A stretch of 8,275 nucleotides of DNA from Sphaerochaetaceae bacterium. GTDB lineage: Bacteria; Spirochaetota; Spirochaetia; Sphaerochaetales; Sphaerochaetaceae. This document shows, in pieces, positions 1-5,457 of this stretch; the stretch's first letter is position 1, and every line of letters begins with the position of its first letter. A program made the translations under genes and the position numbers. The stretch covers positions 1 to 8,275 of the forward strand of contig JALNVT010000106.1 in NCBI GenBank assembly GCA_023231265.1. The letters run 5' to 3'. The notes beneath the pieces are model-generated. The model searched no databases and was not told the DNA's origin. It saw only the letters and a list, made by a program, of their open reading frames with translations.

Positions 1-263
1 AAATCTTTTTCAAGCGAGCTTGCCTTCTCTTCTGATATAAGATATTCAATTGGCATATCATCCTTTTCTGCGTACCACTTCTCTTCATATATCTTTGCAG
101 AGCCTGTTTCATACCACAGAAGATTTCTGTTTGATTCAGCATCAACTCCATCTAAAAGAGAAGCTGAGAATATACCAATGGCAATTCCAACCCCGATTGC
201 AATAGCTGTTATTATGGTTCTTTTCCTATATCGAAATAGATTCAGAAATGCGAGTTTTAACAT
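1..263 (-). CDS. FtsX/MacB-like ABC transporter permease (N-terminal 87 residues, cut by window edge)
   Basis: This is the membrane subunit that would pair with the ATPase encoded just upstream; relatives (LolC/E, MacB, FtsX) move lipoproteins, peptides or antibiotics across or out of the inner membrane. The visible start reads MLKLAFLNLFRYRKRT, the usual short amphipathic stretch rich in Arg/Lys. A single hydrophobic helix follows (about residues 17-38, rich in Ile, Ala and Gly), then a hydrophilic segment that would begin the large extracytoplasmic domain. The ATG at 261-263 overlaps the ATPase stop by 7 nt, and a GAGG (minus strand, plus-strand 274-277) lies 10 nt upstream, inside the ATPase gene, so translation is probably coupled. 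The rest of the gene is outside the window, so the subfamily cannot be fixed. The permease class is fairly sure from the N-terminal pattern and the neighbour. Confidence 0.8.
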   Translation of the reverse strand, partial: MLKLAFLNLFRYRKRTIITAIAIGVGIAIGIFSASLLDGVDAESNRNLLWYETGSAKIYEEKWYAEKDDMPIEYLISEEKASSLEKD

Positions 264-952
264 ACGCTGCCATCCTCAAGCTTTATGATGCGTTTCACGC
301 TTTCCAAAATCAATTTATCATGAGAGGAGTAGATGCACGTGAGTTTCATCTCTTCATTCAGCTTCTGGATTATATCGATGACATTCATGCTGTTCTCTTT
401 ATCAAGATTTGCTGTTGGCTCATCTGCAAGAAGAACTTTAGGCTGCTTTACGATGGCTCTTGCTATTGAGATTCTCTGCTGCTGTCCACCAGATAACTCA
501 TGAGGTCTTCTGTTTTCAAGATTGAAGAGTCCCACACTTTGCAGAGATTCAATGCAGAAGTTTCTTTTATCAGCCTTGTTGTTTATACCAAGACGCATCA
601 GTCCCTCTTTATCGAGGGCATTTAGAGCAAGCTCAACATTTTCTTCTGCAGTGAGAACAGGAATAAGATTGTAGGCTTGAAATATCATGCCAATATCATC
701 ACGACGTATTTTGGACTTTGCCTTGTTATTGAGAGAGCCAAAGCTGATATCATTCATGAAGACATCTCCCTCGGTTATTGAATCAAGGAGCCCCAAGAGG
801 TTAAGTAGAGTGGTCTTACCCGAACCCGATCTACCTGAAATTGCAAGCAACTCACCTCTATCAATTTTTATAGAGACATCATTCAACGCCTTAACATTCT
901 CGCTCTCAGTTACATAAATCTTTGTTAGATTTTGGGTTCGAAATAATTCCAT
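257..952 (-). CDS. ABC transporter ATP-binding protein, LolD/MacB type
   Basis: This 231-aa nucleotide-binding subunit should hydrolyse ATP at the inner face of the cytoplasmic membrane to drive the FtsX-like permease encoded next to it. All motifs are intact: Walker A GRSGSGKTT (residues 40-48), Q-loop FQ (91-92), signature LSGGQ (153-157), Walker B VLLADEP (173-179, catalytic Glu178), D-loop ANLD (181-184) and switch His211. The length and the LSGGQQQR-IARAI pattern are those of the LolD/MacB/YtrE group. The start ATG (950-952) overlaps the stop of the upstream regulator gene as TAATG, and an AGAGG (plus-strand 959-963) sits 6 nt upstream, so re-initiation is likely. Whether the cargo is a lipoprotein, peptide or drug cannot be told from the ATPase. 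The family is certain; the substrate is unknown. Confidence 0.95.
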   Translation of the reverse strand: MELFRTQNLTKIYVTESENVKALNDVSIKIDRGELLAISGRSGSGKTTLLNLLGLLDSITEGDVFMNDISFGSLNNKAKSKIRRDDIGMIFQAYNLIPVLTAEENVELALNALDKEGLMRLGINNKADKRNFCIESLQSVGLFNLENRRPHELSGGQQQRISIARAIVKQPKVLLADEPTANLDKENSMNVIDIIQKLNEEMKLTCIYSSHDKLILESVKRIIKLEDGSVC

Positions 953-1254
953 TACATACCTCTTTTAATCTGTGATAATAAATTTTCCATCTCTTCGAAA
1001 TATTCAAGGAGAGCCTGCTTTCCGTTTTTTGTAATTCTTACCGTGGTATTTGTCTTTCTGTTCTCTATGGTCTTTGTCTGCTTTATCAGATCTTTTGACT
1101 CCAGAGTCTTCAATTGAATGCTCAAATTACCGCTGGTCAGTTTGAGACTGGTTTTTATATTCATGAAAGAACTCTCTTTATTGCAGCTCAGATATGTGAG
1201 TATTTTTAACTTTGTCTGTTCATGAACGGTTTTGTCGAATTGAGGATATTCCAT
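952..1254 (-). CDS. Small winged-helix transcriptional regulator (HTH_34-like, MarR/ArsR superfamily)
   Basis: This is a 100-aa protein made almost entirely of one winged-helix DNA-binding domain. It begins with FDKTVHEQTKLKILTYL (from residue 6), the typical first helix of the HTH_34 group ('FDxxIHxxxRLxIL'). The recognition-helix region follows with LTSGNLSIQLKTLESKDLI (about 39-57), and then the wing with a TTVRITKNGKQAL stretch (about 69-81). There is no ligand or metal-binding domain and no obvious Cys sensor pair. Proteins of this size and pattern usually sit beside transport or membrane-protein genes and are thought to repress them; a role in controlling its own operon is inferred here. 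The gene follows the membrane-protein gene after a 2-nt gap. Its Shine-Dalgarno AAGGAG lies inside the end of that gene. The stop overlaps the ATPase ATG by one base. Confidence 0.88.
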   Translation of the reverse strand: MEYPQFDKTVHEQTKLKILTYLSCNKESSFMNIKTSLKLTSGNLSIQLKTLESKDLIKQTKTIENRKTNTTVRITKNGKQALLEYFEEMENLLSQIKRGM

Positions 1255-1256
1255 CT

Positions 1257-1919
1257 CTATCTGCTCCTTTTTAAGGATATAGAAAGAGAGAAGTACAGTG
1301 CATATAAAATCAAGGTCACATCAATCATCGACCAAAGAAGAATGGAGCCTTCAAAAAAGAAGAAGGTCAGAAGCCCAAGTATGGTTATACCATAACCTGA
1401 TGCACTCATCTCTTTTATAGCAAGAGCAGAACCTGACATGACGACACATACTCCATAAGATATCACCAATATAGGAAGTAATGTCCAACTGGTACTGAGC
1501 ATTCCTTCAAATCGATATTGAATGGCAAGGAATGAAAGAAATGCTATTATGAAAGTGTAAAGTATGTTTAGATATAGCTTGCTGAAAGCCTTATGCTTCA
1601 GAAGACTTTTGAAAGATTCTGATTCATTTGATTTCAAAGTCTTAAATTTCTTTATTACAATATAAACAAAGGCAAGTGCTGCAAAAAATATTATGAGACC
1701 TCTGTATATAGGAGTGGCCATAGTGGCACTTCCAAACTTATATGTAGCCACAGCTGTGATAACAGTTGCCACTGTAAACAGTATGTTGCATATCAAAATG
1801 CTATGAATGAATTGTTTTGAAATAAAAGAAGGTTTCAAACCTTCGAGGTTGTTGTTTACGGCTGATTTCAAATCAGCAATGTTTTTTAAAGCTTCTTCTA
1901 TTTGTTTCTTGTCTATCAT
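1257..1919 (-). CDS. Six-helix integral membrane protein of unknown function
   Basis: I do not recognise the family. The 220-aa product starts with a soluble, possibly helical stretch of about 35 residues. About six hydrophobic segments follow (roughly 37-58, 70-90, 116-135, 146-167, 175-190 and 192-214), and the protein ends with basic residues KRSR. A Lys-rich loop (about 90-115) separates helices two and three, which suggests it faces the cytoplasm. There is no signal peptide and no catalytic motif that I can see. It is the first gene of the operon, directly ahead of the winged-helix regulator and the ABC export pair. It may be a sensor, an accessory membrane subunit or the target of the regulator; this is inference from position only. 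The start is supported by an AAGGAAA about 9 nt upstream of the ATG and by the promoter-like boxes beyond it. The coding call is strong because the hydrophobic pattern is long and regular. Confidence 0.85.
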   Translation of the reverse strand: MIDKKQIEEALKNIADLKSAVNNNLEGLKPSFISKQFIHSILICNILFTVATVITAVATYKFGSATMATPIYRGLIIFFAALAFVYIVIKKFKTLKSNESESFKSLLKHKAFSKLYLNILYTFIIAFLSFLAIQYRFEGMLSTSWTLLPILVISYGVCVVMSGSALAIKEMSASGYGITILGLLTFFFFEGSILLWSMIDVTLILYALYFSLSISLKRSR

Positions 1920-1945
1920 TATTTCTTGTTTCCTTTATAAAGTGG

Positions 1946-1973
1946 TTTATACCATAAACTATAACTCAGTAAA
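1946..1973 (-). promoter_or_regulatory. Candidate sigma70-type promoter of the membrane protein-regulator-ABC operon
   Basis: On the minus strand a TTTACT (plus-strand 1968-1973) and a TATAAA (plus-strand 1946-1951) are separated by 16 nt. Transcription would start about 20 nt upstream of the ATG at 1919, with the AAGGAAA ribosome site in between. The -35 matches the consensus at four of six bases and the -10 at five of six. In DNA this AT-rich such matches are common, so the call rests mainly on the correct position. Confidence 0.4.
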
Positions 1974-2048
1974 TTTCCTACGTCAATACAATAATTTTCA
2001 CAGAATATTGAAGATGCCAAACATCTTGAATAAAACAGCCTCAAATTA

Positions 2049-2079
2049 CTCAAAATGAGCTATGAATTGGCATTTTGAG
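2049..2079. repeat. Perfect inverted repeat in the divergent gap (9-bp arms)
   Basis: CTCAAAATG (2049-2057) and CATTTTGAG (2071-2079) are exact reverse complements separated by 13 nt. Neither strand has a T-run directly after it, so it is not a normal intrinsic terminator. It lies in the 271-bp gap between the leftward operon (start 1919) and the rightward phosphoesterase gene (start 2191). A dimeric regulator site is possible, for example for the winged-helix protein encoded in the left operon, but no protein can be assigned. Confidence 0.45.
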
Positions 2080-2190
2080 ACAATGAGTAAGGTGAAAATA
2101 AATTTCTTTATTTTATTGTAAAAATAGATTACTCTGTAATTGAACTGGATTTTTAAAATATCTGTTCACACAAAAGAGGAAAATTAAATT

Positions 2191-2883
2191 ATGAGAATAT
2201 TATGTGTTGCAGACGATAAGGATAATTTGGTTTATACATCGAAAGCAAAAAACTTTTTTCCAGATATAGATTTGGTCATTGGTGCAGGAGATCTATCATT
2301 GAGTTATTATGAGTTCATAATATCTATATTCAACAGGCCTCTGCTTTTTGTATTTGGAAATCATAACCTTGAACATTTCAAATATTATGATCCTAAAACT
2401 GGCAAACGCATAGGTTCTGTTACAGAGCTTGTATCAAAGAACGTACCATATGGTGGGACGATGATTGAGGATAGGGTTTATAGAGATAAGAAGACAGGTC
2501 TTCTTATAGCTGGACTTGGGGGAAGCATTCGTTACAACAAGGGAATACATCAATATACAAACACTCAGATGAGAAGAAGAATGATAAAAATGGCTCCTCA
2601 TCTTATTTTTAATAGGATTTTTTATGGTCGTTATCTTGATATTGTTGTAACGCATTCACCACCTCTTGGATTGAATGATGCATCAGATCCCTGCCATAAA
2701 GGATTTGCATCCTTGCTGACTTTTATGGATATCTTCAAGCCCAAATACCTTTTACATGGTCATGTTCATTTGGAGGATTCGAATGCCAAACGAGATACTG
2801 TATACAAGAGAACAAAAATAATAAATGTTTACAAATCATTTGTGCTTGATGATGATAAATTAGGTAAAAGAAAGAAGAAATAA
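2191..2883 (+). CDS. Calcineurin-like metallophosphoesterase (class III phosphatase fold)
   Basis: This predicted cytoplasmic phosphoesterase of 230 aa uses a two-metal centre; the family cleaves phosphomono- or diesters, and the substrate cannot be predicted. Visible motifs are GAGDLS (residues 31-36, the GDxx site), FGNHN (55-59, the GNH[DE] site with Asn in place of the usual Asp/Glu), VTHSPP (153-158) and LHGHVH (188-193). The first motif, normally D-x-H, reads VADDKD (6-11), so the metal-binding His is absent. Similar short 'SDxxxxLYS' phosphoesterases also seem to lack it, so this may be a subfamily trait rather than decay. The C-terminus is very basic (GKRKKK). The start is supported by GAGGA (2176-2180), 10 nt before the ATG. 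The gene for a ParB-like/DUF4032 protein follows after 137 nt on the same strand. Confidence 0.9.
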   Translation: MRILCVADDKDNLVYTSKAKNFFPDIDLVIGAGDLSLSYYEFIISIFNRPLLFVFGNHNLEHFKYYDPKTGKRIGSVTELVSKNVPYGGTMIEDRVYRDKKTGLLIAGLGGSIRYNKGIHQYTNTQMRRRMIKMAPHLIFNRIFYGRYLDIVVTHSPPLGLNDASDPCHKGFASLLTFMDIFKPKYLLHGHVHLEDSNAKRDTVYKRTKIINVYKSFVLDDDKLGKRKKK

Positions 2884-2930
2884 CATACTAGCTTAATTGT
2901 TAAAAATTCGTTATATTCGGTTAGAAAATA

Positions 2931-2951
2931 GTTATTTTGTTGTAAAATAAC
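2931..2951. repeat. AT-rich perfect hairpin/dyad downstream of the phosphoesterase gene
   Basis: GTTATTTT (2931-2938) and AAAATAAC (2944-2951) are exact reverse complements around a 5-nt GTTGT loop. The stem has only two G-C pairs and no clean U-run, so as a terminator it would be weak. It overlaps a poor promoter-like pair for the next gene (TTGTAA 2940-2945, TAAATT 2963-2968, 17-nt spacer) and could instead be an operator. Such a promoter would start RNA at about 2974, just before the GGAGG at 2977. Confidence 0.35.
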
Positions 2952-2976
2952 AAAATATATCATAAATTAGACGTAT

Positions 2977-3020
2977 GGAGGATTGGTAAGTCCCTCTTTG
3001 AGAAAATTACCAAAGATTTT
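2977..3020 (+). promoter_or_regulatory. Unusual ribosome-binding region: distant Shine-Dalgarno with an intervening inverted repeat
   Basis: The only strong Shine-Dalgarno before the ATG at 3021 is GGAGG at 2977-2981, 39 nt away, which is too far for normal initiation. Between them, TTGGTAA (2983-2989) and TTACCAA (3007-3013) are perfect complements; inside their loop CTC (2994-2996) can pair with GAG (3000-3002). If the 7-bp stem forms, 1 nt (2982) plus 7 nt (3014-3020) remain, an effective spacing of 8 nt, which is optimal. Alternatively GGAGG can pair with CCTCT (2993-2997, one G-U pair), hiding the ribosome site. Those two pairings interlock as an H-type pseudoknot. The pairings are seen directly; their function is inferred. 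Confidence 0.5.
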
Positions 3021-3941
3021 ATGGATAATAATAATCAAACATTGATGTCACAAAGTCAAGATGATTTCTCTAGTGCAAAGAACAGAGCCCGATTTCAAGT
3101 GCTTTTGTCAAAACTTAAATGGGAAAATTCTGATTTACTGTCATTATATGAAGTAACAAAATTAATCAAACCTAAGGGTGAAACTTACAAAGGAATGCAG
3201 ACAATTCCCATTGATCAGATAATTGGCAGTGAGGGAAGGTTCCGTGATTTCTCAAAAGCTTTCTATCCCAAAAAAGATCTCTTAAAAGATCGATGGGAAA
3301 GTATCGATAGAGCTCACATGCAGTATGTAGATCTTCCATCAATTGATGTATACAAGCTAGGTGATTGGTATTTTGTAAGAGATGGTAACCATAGAGTTTC
3401 TGTTGCAAAGGCCCAAGGTGTAAAATATATAGATGCAGAAGTTGTAGAGCTTGATTCTCAGATTCCTTTGAAAAAGGGAATGACAATGAAAGAGCTCAGA
3501 CTCTCTGTTGTAAAGTTTGAAAGAGAGCAGGTTGTGGAGCAGTATCATCTGGAAGATGTTATTCCATTTGAAGAGATGACCTTTACAAATTCAGGAATGT
3601 ACCCTGAAATCATAAATCATATTATGGTTCACAAATATTACATCAACCAAGACCGAGAGGAAGAGATCAGCTTCAATGAAGCTGCTAAGAGCTGGTATGA
3701 AAATGTATATTTCCCAATTATTGAGGAATGCAGAAAGTTGAAACTCCTATCATCTTTCCCAGGTAAGACTGAAGGTGATCTTTACATATGGGTTGTAAGA
3801 CATTGGGACTACCTGAAGGAAGTTTCAGGTTCTCAGCAAGTTACAATTCAAACTGCAACAGAAGATTATCAAAGAAGATATGGTAAGGGATATCTCGAAA
3901 AGCAATGGAGACGCTTTAAAAACTTCATGACCAAAAAATAG
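3021..3941 (+). CDS. ParB-like/DUF4032-like protein of unknown function
   Basis: This 306-aa soluble protein has two recognisable parts. The middle (about 60-145) is a ParB/Srx-like fold: a TIPIDQIIGSEGR start, a predicted strand DVYKLGDWYFVRDG, and the hallmark GNHR (122-125) followed by VSVAKAQG. The C-terminal half (about 175-300) resembles DUF4032, with SSFPGKTEGDLYIWVVRH near 242-259. No helix-turn-helix is evident. ParB-fold proteins of this kind bind nucleotides or DNA in some families, but no activity is known for this type, so I assign none. The first 25 residues are polar and probably disordered. The ATG at 3021 lacks a close Shine-Dalgarno (see the leader element); the next in-frame Met (residue 9) has none either. 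The gene probably shares a transcript with the phosphoesterase gene 137 nt upstream and ends at a strong terminator 13 nt downstream. Confidence 0.88.
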   Translation: MDNNNQTLMSQSQDDFSSAKNRARFQVLLSKLKWENSDLLSLYEVTKLIKPKGETYKGMQTIPIDQIIGSEGRFRDFSKAFYPKKDLLKDRWESIDRAHMQYVDLPSIDVYKLGDWYFVRDGNHRVSVAKAQGVKYIDAEVVELDSQIPLKKGMTMKELRLSVVKFEREQVVEQYHLEDVIPFEEMTFTNSGMYPEIINHIMVHKYYINQDREEEISFNEAAKSWYENVYFPIIEECRKLKLLSSFPGKTEGDLYIWVVRHWDYLKEVSGSQQVTIQTATEDYQRRYGKGYLEKQWRRFKNFMTKK

Positions 3942-3954
3942 TGTCATCCAACAG

Positions 3955-3988
3955 GAGCTTTGCAATGATCTTGCAGAGCTTTTTTTTT
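3955..3988 (+). terminator. Strong intrinsic terminator of the phosphoesterase-DUF4032 unit
   Basis: AGCTTTGCAA (3956-3965) pairs over its full 10 bp with TTGCAGAGCT (3971-3980), with one G-U wobble, around a 5-nt loop. A run of nine T follows (3980-3988). It starts 14 nt after the stop codon. This is a textbook Rho-independent terminator. Confidence 0.93.
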
Positions 3989-4296
3989 GGGAAGATTCAT
4001 AACTATAATTGCTTCTTTTATGATATGAATGCACGGAAATGTAATATTCTTTTTTATTATTGCAGTTCCAGAATCATATAAAGGACAAGAGAGAATTTAT
4101 ACGAAATCACAAGATTGCTCAAGAAACTGTTTTTTGAAGACTGAATTGCTTTCTGTATGTATAGCTTTGACTGGAGTGAAAGATCAGTTGCTTAAAACAA
4201 ATAACAAAGATGTATTGATAATAAGTTCATTTTTATGTAATTATAGGGCACTAATGAAAATATTAGGTATTTTGTAACAAATAAAGAATTAAAACC
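3989..4296. other. AT-rich gap with no supported gene
   Basis: No recognisable gene or strong structure is seen here. A perfect TATAAT (4004-4009) lies just after the terminator, but its -35 position falls in the T-run and is poor. An open frame of 82 codons (ATG at 4029) has no Shine-Dalgarno and no family resemblance and is probably chance. A decayed gene cannot be excluded. Confidence 0.5.
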
Positions 4297-4325
4297 TTGT
4301 TTTTCAAATCTAGATTTGTTAACAT
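4297..4325 (+). promoter_or_regulatory. Candidate promoter with a perfect palindrome in the spacer
   Basis: TTGTTT (4297-4302) and TAACAT (4320-4325) are 17 nt apart, and the -10 is preceded by TGT (4317-4319), an extended -10. The spacer holds CAAATCTAGATTTG (4305-4318), a perfect 14-bp palindrome. A dyad between -35 and -10 is the classic place for MerR-type activators and for some repressors. A second dyad, AATGTCTT (4329-4336) with AAGACATT (4343-4350), overlaps the expected start point. Promoter strength is only moderate by consensus (four of six at each box). Confidence 0.4.
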
Positions 4326-4331
4326 ACTAAT

Positions 4332-4503
4332 GTCTTTTAATTAAGACATTTAATTAGTCGAGTACATGTCATCCTTGTATTTTATTGAGAGTAGTTTACT
4401 CAATATGTCAGATATGTACTTATTTGTTTTTTCTTTGTTTTCTTAAAGATACCCTCTACAAGAATTGTTGTTAACGGTTTTTGTAAAGGGTTTTCTTTTC
4501 TTT
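4332..4503 (+). ncRNA. Candidate structured small RNA (or leader of a tiny ORF)
   Basis: From the predicted start near 4332 to the terminator there are about 172 nt with nested complementarity. The first hairpin pairs GTCTT (4332-4336) with AAGAC (4343-4347). The second has an outer stem AGTACAT (4361-4367)/ATGTACT (4414-4420) enclosing an inner stem TATTGAG (4383-4389)/CTCAATA (4399-4405), and is followed by a U-rich tract to 4441. The third is a terminator hairpin. No RNA family is recognised; it is not an obvious tRNA, tmRNA or SRP RNA. An alternative is a 26-codon ORF from ATG 4366 to TAA 4446 with a hydrophobic C-terminal half, but it has no good Shine-Dalgarno and its ATG lies in the outer stem. 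No long gene covers this stretch, so the structure is not explained by coding constraint. AT-rich DNA yields chance stems, so confidence is limited. Confidence 0.35.
4451..4503 (+). terminator. Probable intrinsic terminator of the candidate small RNA
   Basis: ACCCTCTACAA (4451-4461) pairs with TTGTAAAGGGT (4481-4491) with a single C-A mismatch, around a 19-nt loop. TTTTCTTTTCTTT follows at 4491-4503. There is no annotated plus-strand gene within 500 bp upstream. That makes a terminator here unexpected, and it is the best evidence that something short is transcribed in this gap. Confidence 0.6.
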
Positions 4504-4516
4504 AGGCTAGAACATG

Positions 4517-4545
4517 AAAAATGCCACCCAAAAATTGAGTGGCAT
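4517..4545 (-). terminator. Intrinsic terminator of the flavodoxin-like gene
   Basis: On the minus strand ATGCCAC and GTGGCAT (plus-strand 4539-4545 and 4521-4527) form a 7-bp stem, extended by two further pairs beyond one mismatch. A five-U run follows (plus-strand 4517-4521). The hairpin begins 28 nt after the stop of the flavodoxin-like gene. It is compact and GC-rich for this DNA, so the call is good. Confidence 0.8.
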
Positions 4546-4573
4546 GATCATTACAAATTATAAGTAGAATTAT

Positions 4574-5179
4574 TTATTCGTCATCCTCATCATCTTGAAT
4601 ATAAGCTGCTAATTGGTCTGCATAACAAGCCATCACCTCTCCAAGTTTTACACTTGGTCTGATCATATTTTCTTTACCTGCTAGGTGAACAAGTCCAGCT
4701 ACAGGTTGGTTATGAGAATCAATTTCAGTATGAACACCAAAAGGAATATGGATGAGACCCATATTCTGTGCCCAGTAAATCATAGAATCTATTGCATGAG
4801 CGCCTTCACATGTTGAGTGAGTGCAGCTTGTGAAGCAAGCGAAAAATTTAGTTTCAAGAGATCTATCTTCAGTTAGTGGGAAAGTTGAATCTAAGAAAGT
4901 TTTCATCTCGCCTGTAACATTACCGAACATAGTAGGACTTCCCAATATAATCATATCACTCTTATGTAAAATTTCTGTATCTGCATAAGGTAAAGCTAGT
5001 ATATCCTCTAAAAAATCATTTGTGGTTTCATTTTTGTTTGCCCAAATATGTAAATCGTCATCCTGCACACGATATAGGCGTGTATCGCAGTTACGATCTT
5101 GCATAAGTTCTTGTAAGTATTGTGCCATAATGAAGCAATTTCCATTAACACTGTGAATAATGATTGAACATCTTTTCAT
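4574..5179 (-). CDS. Flavodoxin-fold protein, WrbA/NAD(P)H:quinone oxidoreductase-like
   Basis: This 201-aa cytoplasmic protein probably binds FMN and carries out electron transfer or quinone/substrate reduction. Evidence is the strand-loop IIIHSVNGNCFIMAQYL at the N-terminus (phosphate-binding loop, about 6-22) and the stretch MIILGSPTMFGNVTGEMKTFLDST (76-99). The latter closely matches the WrbA-type 'GTPTRFGNxxxQMxxFLD' flavin site. A FACFTSCTHSTCEGAHA segment (113-129) stands where WrbA proteins have the STGTQHGG loop; it carries three Cys (115, 119, 124), which is unusual. The C-terminus is strongly acidic (DDEDDE). Length is near that of WrbA (about 200). GGAGG lies 6 nt before the ATG. 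The gene is single, with its own terminator, and diverges from tag across 278 bp. The fold is confident; assignment to a particular oxidoreductase is not. Confidence 0.87.
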   Translation of the reverse strand: MKRCSIIIHSVNGNCFIMAQYLQELMQDRNCDTRLYRVQDDDLHIWANKNETTNDFLEDILALPYADTEILHKSDMIILGSPTMFGNVTGEMKTFLDSTFPLTEDRSLETKFFACFTSCTHSTCEGAHAIDSMIYWAQNMGLIHIPFGVHTEIDSHNQPVAGLVHLAGKENMIRPSVKLGEVMACYADQLAAYIQDDEDDE

Positions 5180-5207
5180 AAAATGCCTCCATAAACATTG
5201 TTAAGTA

Positions 5208-5237
5208 ATAATAGCATGAAAAAAGAAACTGTGCTAA
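5208..5237 (-). promoter_or_regulatory. Candidate extended -10 promoter of the flavodoxin-like gene
   Basis: The minus strand reads TGC-TATTAT (plus-strand 5208-5216), an extended -10. A TTAGCA at plus-strand 5232-5237 lies 18 nt upstream and matches the -35 consensus at four of six bases. RNA would start roughly 20 nt before the ATG at 5179, leaving room for the GGAGG. Confidence 0.45.
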
Positions 5238-5402
5238 AGAATATTAGTTAAATTTTGATTTTTTAATCATAAAAGTAGAAAAAATTGGATAATTTGAACG
5301 TTAAAAGATGTCTTAAAACAAATTAAGTTGAAATATAAATATTTCACAAAAACATTACAAATGGATATGAAATGCTTATATTCATGATGTTTTGTACCAA
5401 TA

Positions 5403-5431
5403 TTTACGTATGAGATAGCATGTGTTATAGT
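5403..5431 (+). promoter_or_regulatory. Candidate promoter of tag
   Basis: TTTACG (5403-5408) and TATAGT (5426-5431) are 17 nt apart, and TGT immediately before the -10 makes it an extended -10. RNA would start near 5438, and a GAGGGG Shine-Dalgarno (5446-5451) lies 6 nt before the ATG at 5458. No adaptive-response (Ada-box) type element was evident. Confidence 0.55.
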
Positions 5432-5457
5432 TTGTTTATTAAATTGAGGGGAAATAA

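Noticed and set aside
3172..3548. Minus-strand frames inside the ParB-like/DUF4032-like gene
   Set aside because: They are antisense shadows of a well-supported coding region and have no motifs.
4029..4277. 82-codon open frame on the plus strand
   Set aside because: There is no Shine-Dalgarno before the ATG, the composition is irregular, and the product resembles no family I know. It lies in AT-rich DNA after a terminator where chance frames of this length occur.
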